Source: Blastomonas sp. SL216 (GTDB taxonomy: Bacteria; Pseudomonadota; Alphaproteobacteria; Sphingomonadales; Sphingomonadaceae). Taken from it: a DNA stretch of 64,000 bases. The position numbers and the translations under genes were made by a program. The notes under the pieces are model-generated. The model made no database searches. It had not been told where the DNA came from and saw only the letters and a program-made list of their open reading frames with translations. Where the stretch lies: the NCBI GenBank assembly GCA_026625625.1, contig CP113055.1, positions 2,172,501 to 2,236,500 of the forward strand. Reading direction: 5' to 3'. The stretch's first letter is position 1; every line of letters begins with the position of its first letter. Positions 63,182 to 64,000 of this stretch are shown piece after piece.

Positions 63182-63862
63182 ATGCAGGGTTATGCGATGC
63201 TGTTGGCGGGGGCGGTCGGCTTTGTCGGCAGCCATTTCGCGATGTCGCACAGCTTGCGCGCGCCCATGGTTTCCCGGCTGGGGGACAAGGGCTTTCAGAT
63301 TGTCTATTCGCTGGTGTCCTTCGCCACGCTGTTCCTGATGATCGAAGGCTTCAAGCGCGCCCCGGTGACCGCGCCATTCTGGGTGGCGGGCGATGGGCTC
63401 TGGGCTGTCAGCACAGTATTGATGCTGATTGCGTTGATCCTGTTTGCAGGCTCGCTGATCGGCAATCCTGCGCTGCCCGTCCCCGAGGCTGCGGCCAAGC
63501 GGATCGCGGTGAAGGAGCCGGGCGGCGTTTTCCGCATCACCCGCCACCCGATGATGTGGGGCTTTGCGCTCTGGGGCATCGCCCATAGTCTTATCGCGCC
63601 GCGCGTCGACAGCTTCATCCTGTGCGGCGCGATCATCACGCTGGCGCTGGTCGGGGCGAAACTGCAGGACGGCAAGAAGTTCGTGCTGATGGGCGATGCC
63701 TGGCTGCACTGGCAATCGCGCACCAGCTTTCTGCCATTCGGGCGCGGCCTCGCCTTTCCCGGCTGGCTGGCGCTGATCGGTGGCGTGCTGCTGTGGCTGG
63801 CGGCGCAATGGGCGCATATGCCGCTGGGCGCAGGCGCGGCGGGCATCTTCCGCTGGCTGTAA
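63182..63862 (+). CDS. NnrU family membrane protein
   Basis: A 226-residue protein with six predicted helices. FRITRHPMMWGFALWGIAH (~120-138) is the NnrU/methyltransferase-like core motif. NnrU is linked to denitrification in some bacteria, but no nitrite or NO reductase gene is near, so the role here is open. GGGGGAGA precedes the ATG at 63182. Confidence 0.88.
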   Translation: MQGYAMLLAGAVGFVGSHFAMSHSLRAPMVSRLGDKGFQIVYSLVSFATLFLMIEGFKRAPVTAPFWVAGDGLWAVSTVLMLIALILFAGSLIGNPALPVPEAAAKRIAVKEPGGVFRITRHPMMWGFALWGIAHSLIAPRVDSFILCGAIITLALVGAKLQDGKKFVLMGDAWLHWQSRTSFLPFGRGLAFPGWLALIGGVLLWLAAQWAHMPLGAGAAGIFRWL

Positions 63863-63910
63863 TCGCCCCTCCCCTTTAGCCGACTGGCCAGGCGCCCTAT
63901 ATCCCAACCC

Positions 63911-64000
63911 ATGGCGCTGCCCGACATCATCACCCAATGGTTCGCGCAGCGCGGCTGGTCACCCCGGCGGCATCAGCTCGACATGCTCGAACAGGCCGAT
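63911..64000 (+). CDS. start of an Lhr-like DEXH-box helicase (partial)
   Basis: The first 30 codons give LPDIITQWFAQRGWSPRRHQ and LDMLEQAD, matching the start of ligase-associated DEXH-box DNA-repair helicases (the WF.RGW.PR.HQL motif). The gene runs off the window end, so the rest cannot be judged. Confidence 0.7.
   Translation, partial: MALPDIITQWFAQRGWSPRRHQLDMLEQAD

Noticed and set aside
1-64000. CRISPR array, prophage, IS element or integrative element
   Set aside because: No regularly spaced repeats, transposase, integrase or phage structural genes were seen; the tRNA genes have no flanking integrase or duplicated 3' end that I could find.

Overview
This is about 64 kb of GC-rich chromosome from an alphaproteobacterium, most likely a member of the Sphingomonadaceae (Sphingomonas/Sphingopyxis/Blastomonas type). 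The reasons are the aroA-cmk-rpsA-ihfB order with a divergent FYDLN-type acidic protein, an imuA-imuB-dnaE2 cassette behind a GAAC-N7-GAAC LexA operator (the alphaproteobacterial form), the DUF6504 tail on ImuB, a DmdC-type acyl-CoA dehydrogenase with a MerR gene, and paired secreted amidohydrolases. The species call is inference. I see no prophage, insertion sequence, CRISPR array or rRNA operon.

Layout. 1-7.3 kb: 3' end of an acyltransferase gene, the ergothioneine pair egtB-egtD, a gluQ / twin-membrane protein / cob(I)alamin adenosyltransferase operon, an HNH nuclease, a lone barstar-like gene, two clusters of dispersed repeats and a TPR-PRMT arginine-methyltransferase-like gene. 7.4-13.0 kb: SOS mutasome imuA-imuB-dnaE2. 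13.1-18.1 kb: PemK/MazF-type toxin-antitoxin pair, a methyltransferase, two secreted proteins (one ClpP-like) and a membrane diguanylate cyclase. 18.1-18.5 kb: a tRNA-Leu(UAA) gene interrupted by a 245-nt group I intron. 18.5-24.7 kb: ihfB, rpsA, cmk, a lipoprotein subclass B3 metallo-beta-lactamase, a small membrane protein and aroA, then the divergent FYDLN gene and tRNA-Ala(GGC). 25.3-29.7 kb: a small secreted HExxH protein, a nucleotide-sugar-epimerase-like protein, a secreted M28 peptidase, an ArsR-type regulator and an isopropylmalate-dehydrogenase-like pseudoenzyme. 29.8-34.9 kb: LysR regulator plus dabB-dabA, an energy-coupled inorganic-carbon accumulation system. 34.9-41.0 kb: GNAT acyltransferase, a soluble globin-coupled chemoreceptor, a Ca-binding-repeat protein, and acyl-CoA dehydrogenase with a MerR regulator carrying a perfect palindromic operator. 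41.0-44.3 kb: lipoprotein, hisI, purF, SDR. 44.3-47.5 kb: GT61 glycosyltransferase, an AT-rich gap, a small membrane protein and a lipoprotein esterase. 47.6-51.4 kb: valine-catabolic mmsA / VOC protein / mmsB with a divergent LysR. 51.6-58.6 kb: unknown membrane protein, Zn alcohol dehydrogenase, Tat-exported M20-like protein with altered metal ligands, hemerythrin-like protein, zinc-ribbon protein, SPFH protein with an Arc-type repressor, small unknown protein, nitroreductase. 58.7-64 kb: POT peptide transporter, two amidohydrolases (the second lacking the HxH motif), an NnrU-family protein and the start of an Lhr-type helicase.

Functional threads: redox and thiol protection (EgtBD), inducible mutagenesis (ImuAB-DnaE2), bicarbonate/CO2 uptake (DabAB), branched-chain amino-acid and acyl-CoA catabolism (MmsAB, acyl-CoA dehydrogenase), and peptide scavenging (M28, M20-like, POT transporter, secreted amidohydrolases). 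The most unusual items are the intron-bearing tRNA-Leu(UAA), the bacterial TPR-PRMT fusion, the degenerate enzymes (IMDH-like, M20-like, amidohydrolase) and the lipoprotein B3 beta-lactamase in a housekeeping operon. Annotation is from reading the sequence alone; no database search was run.
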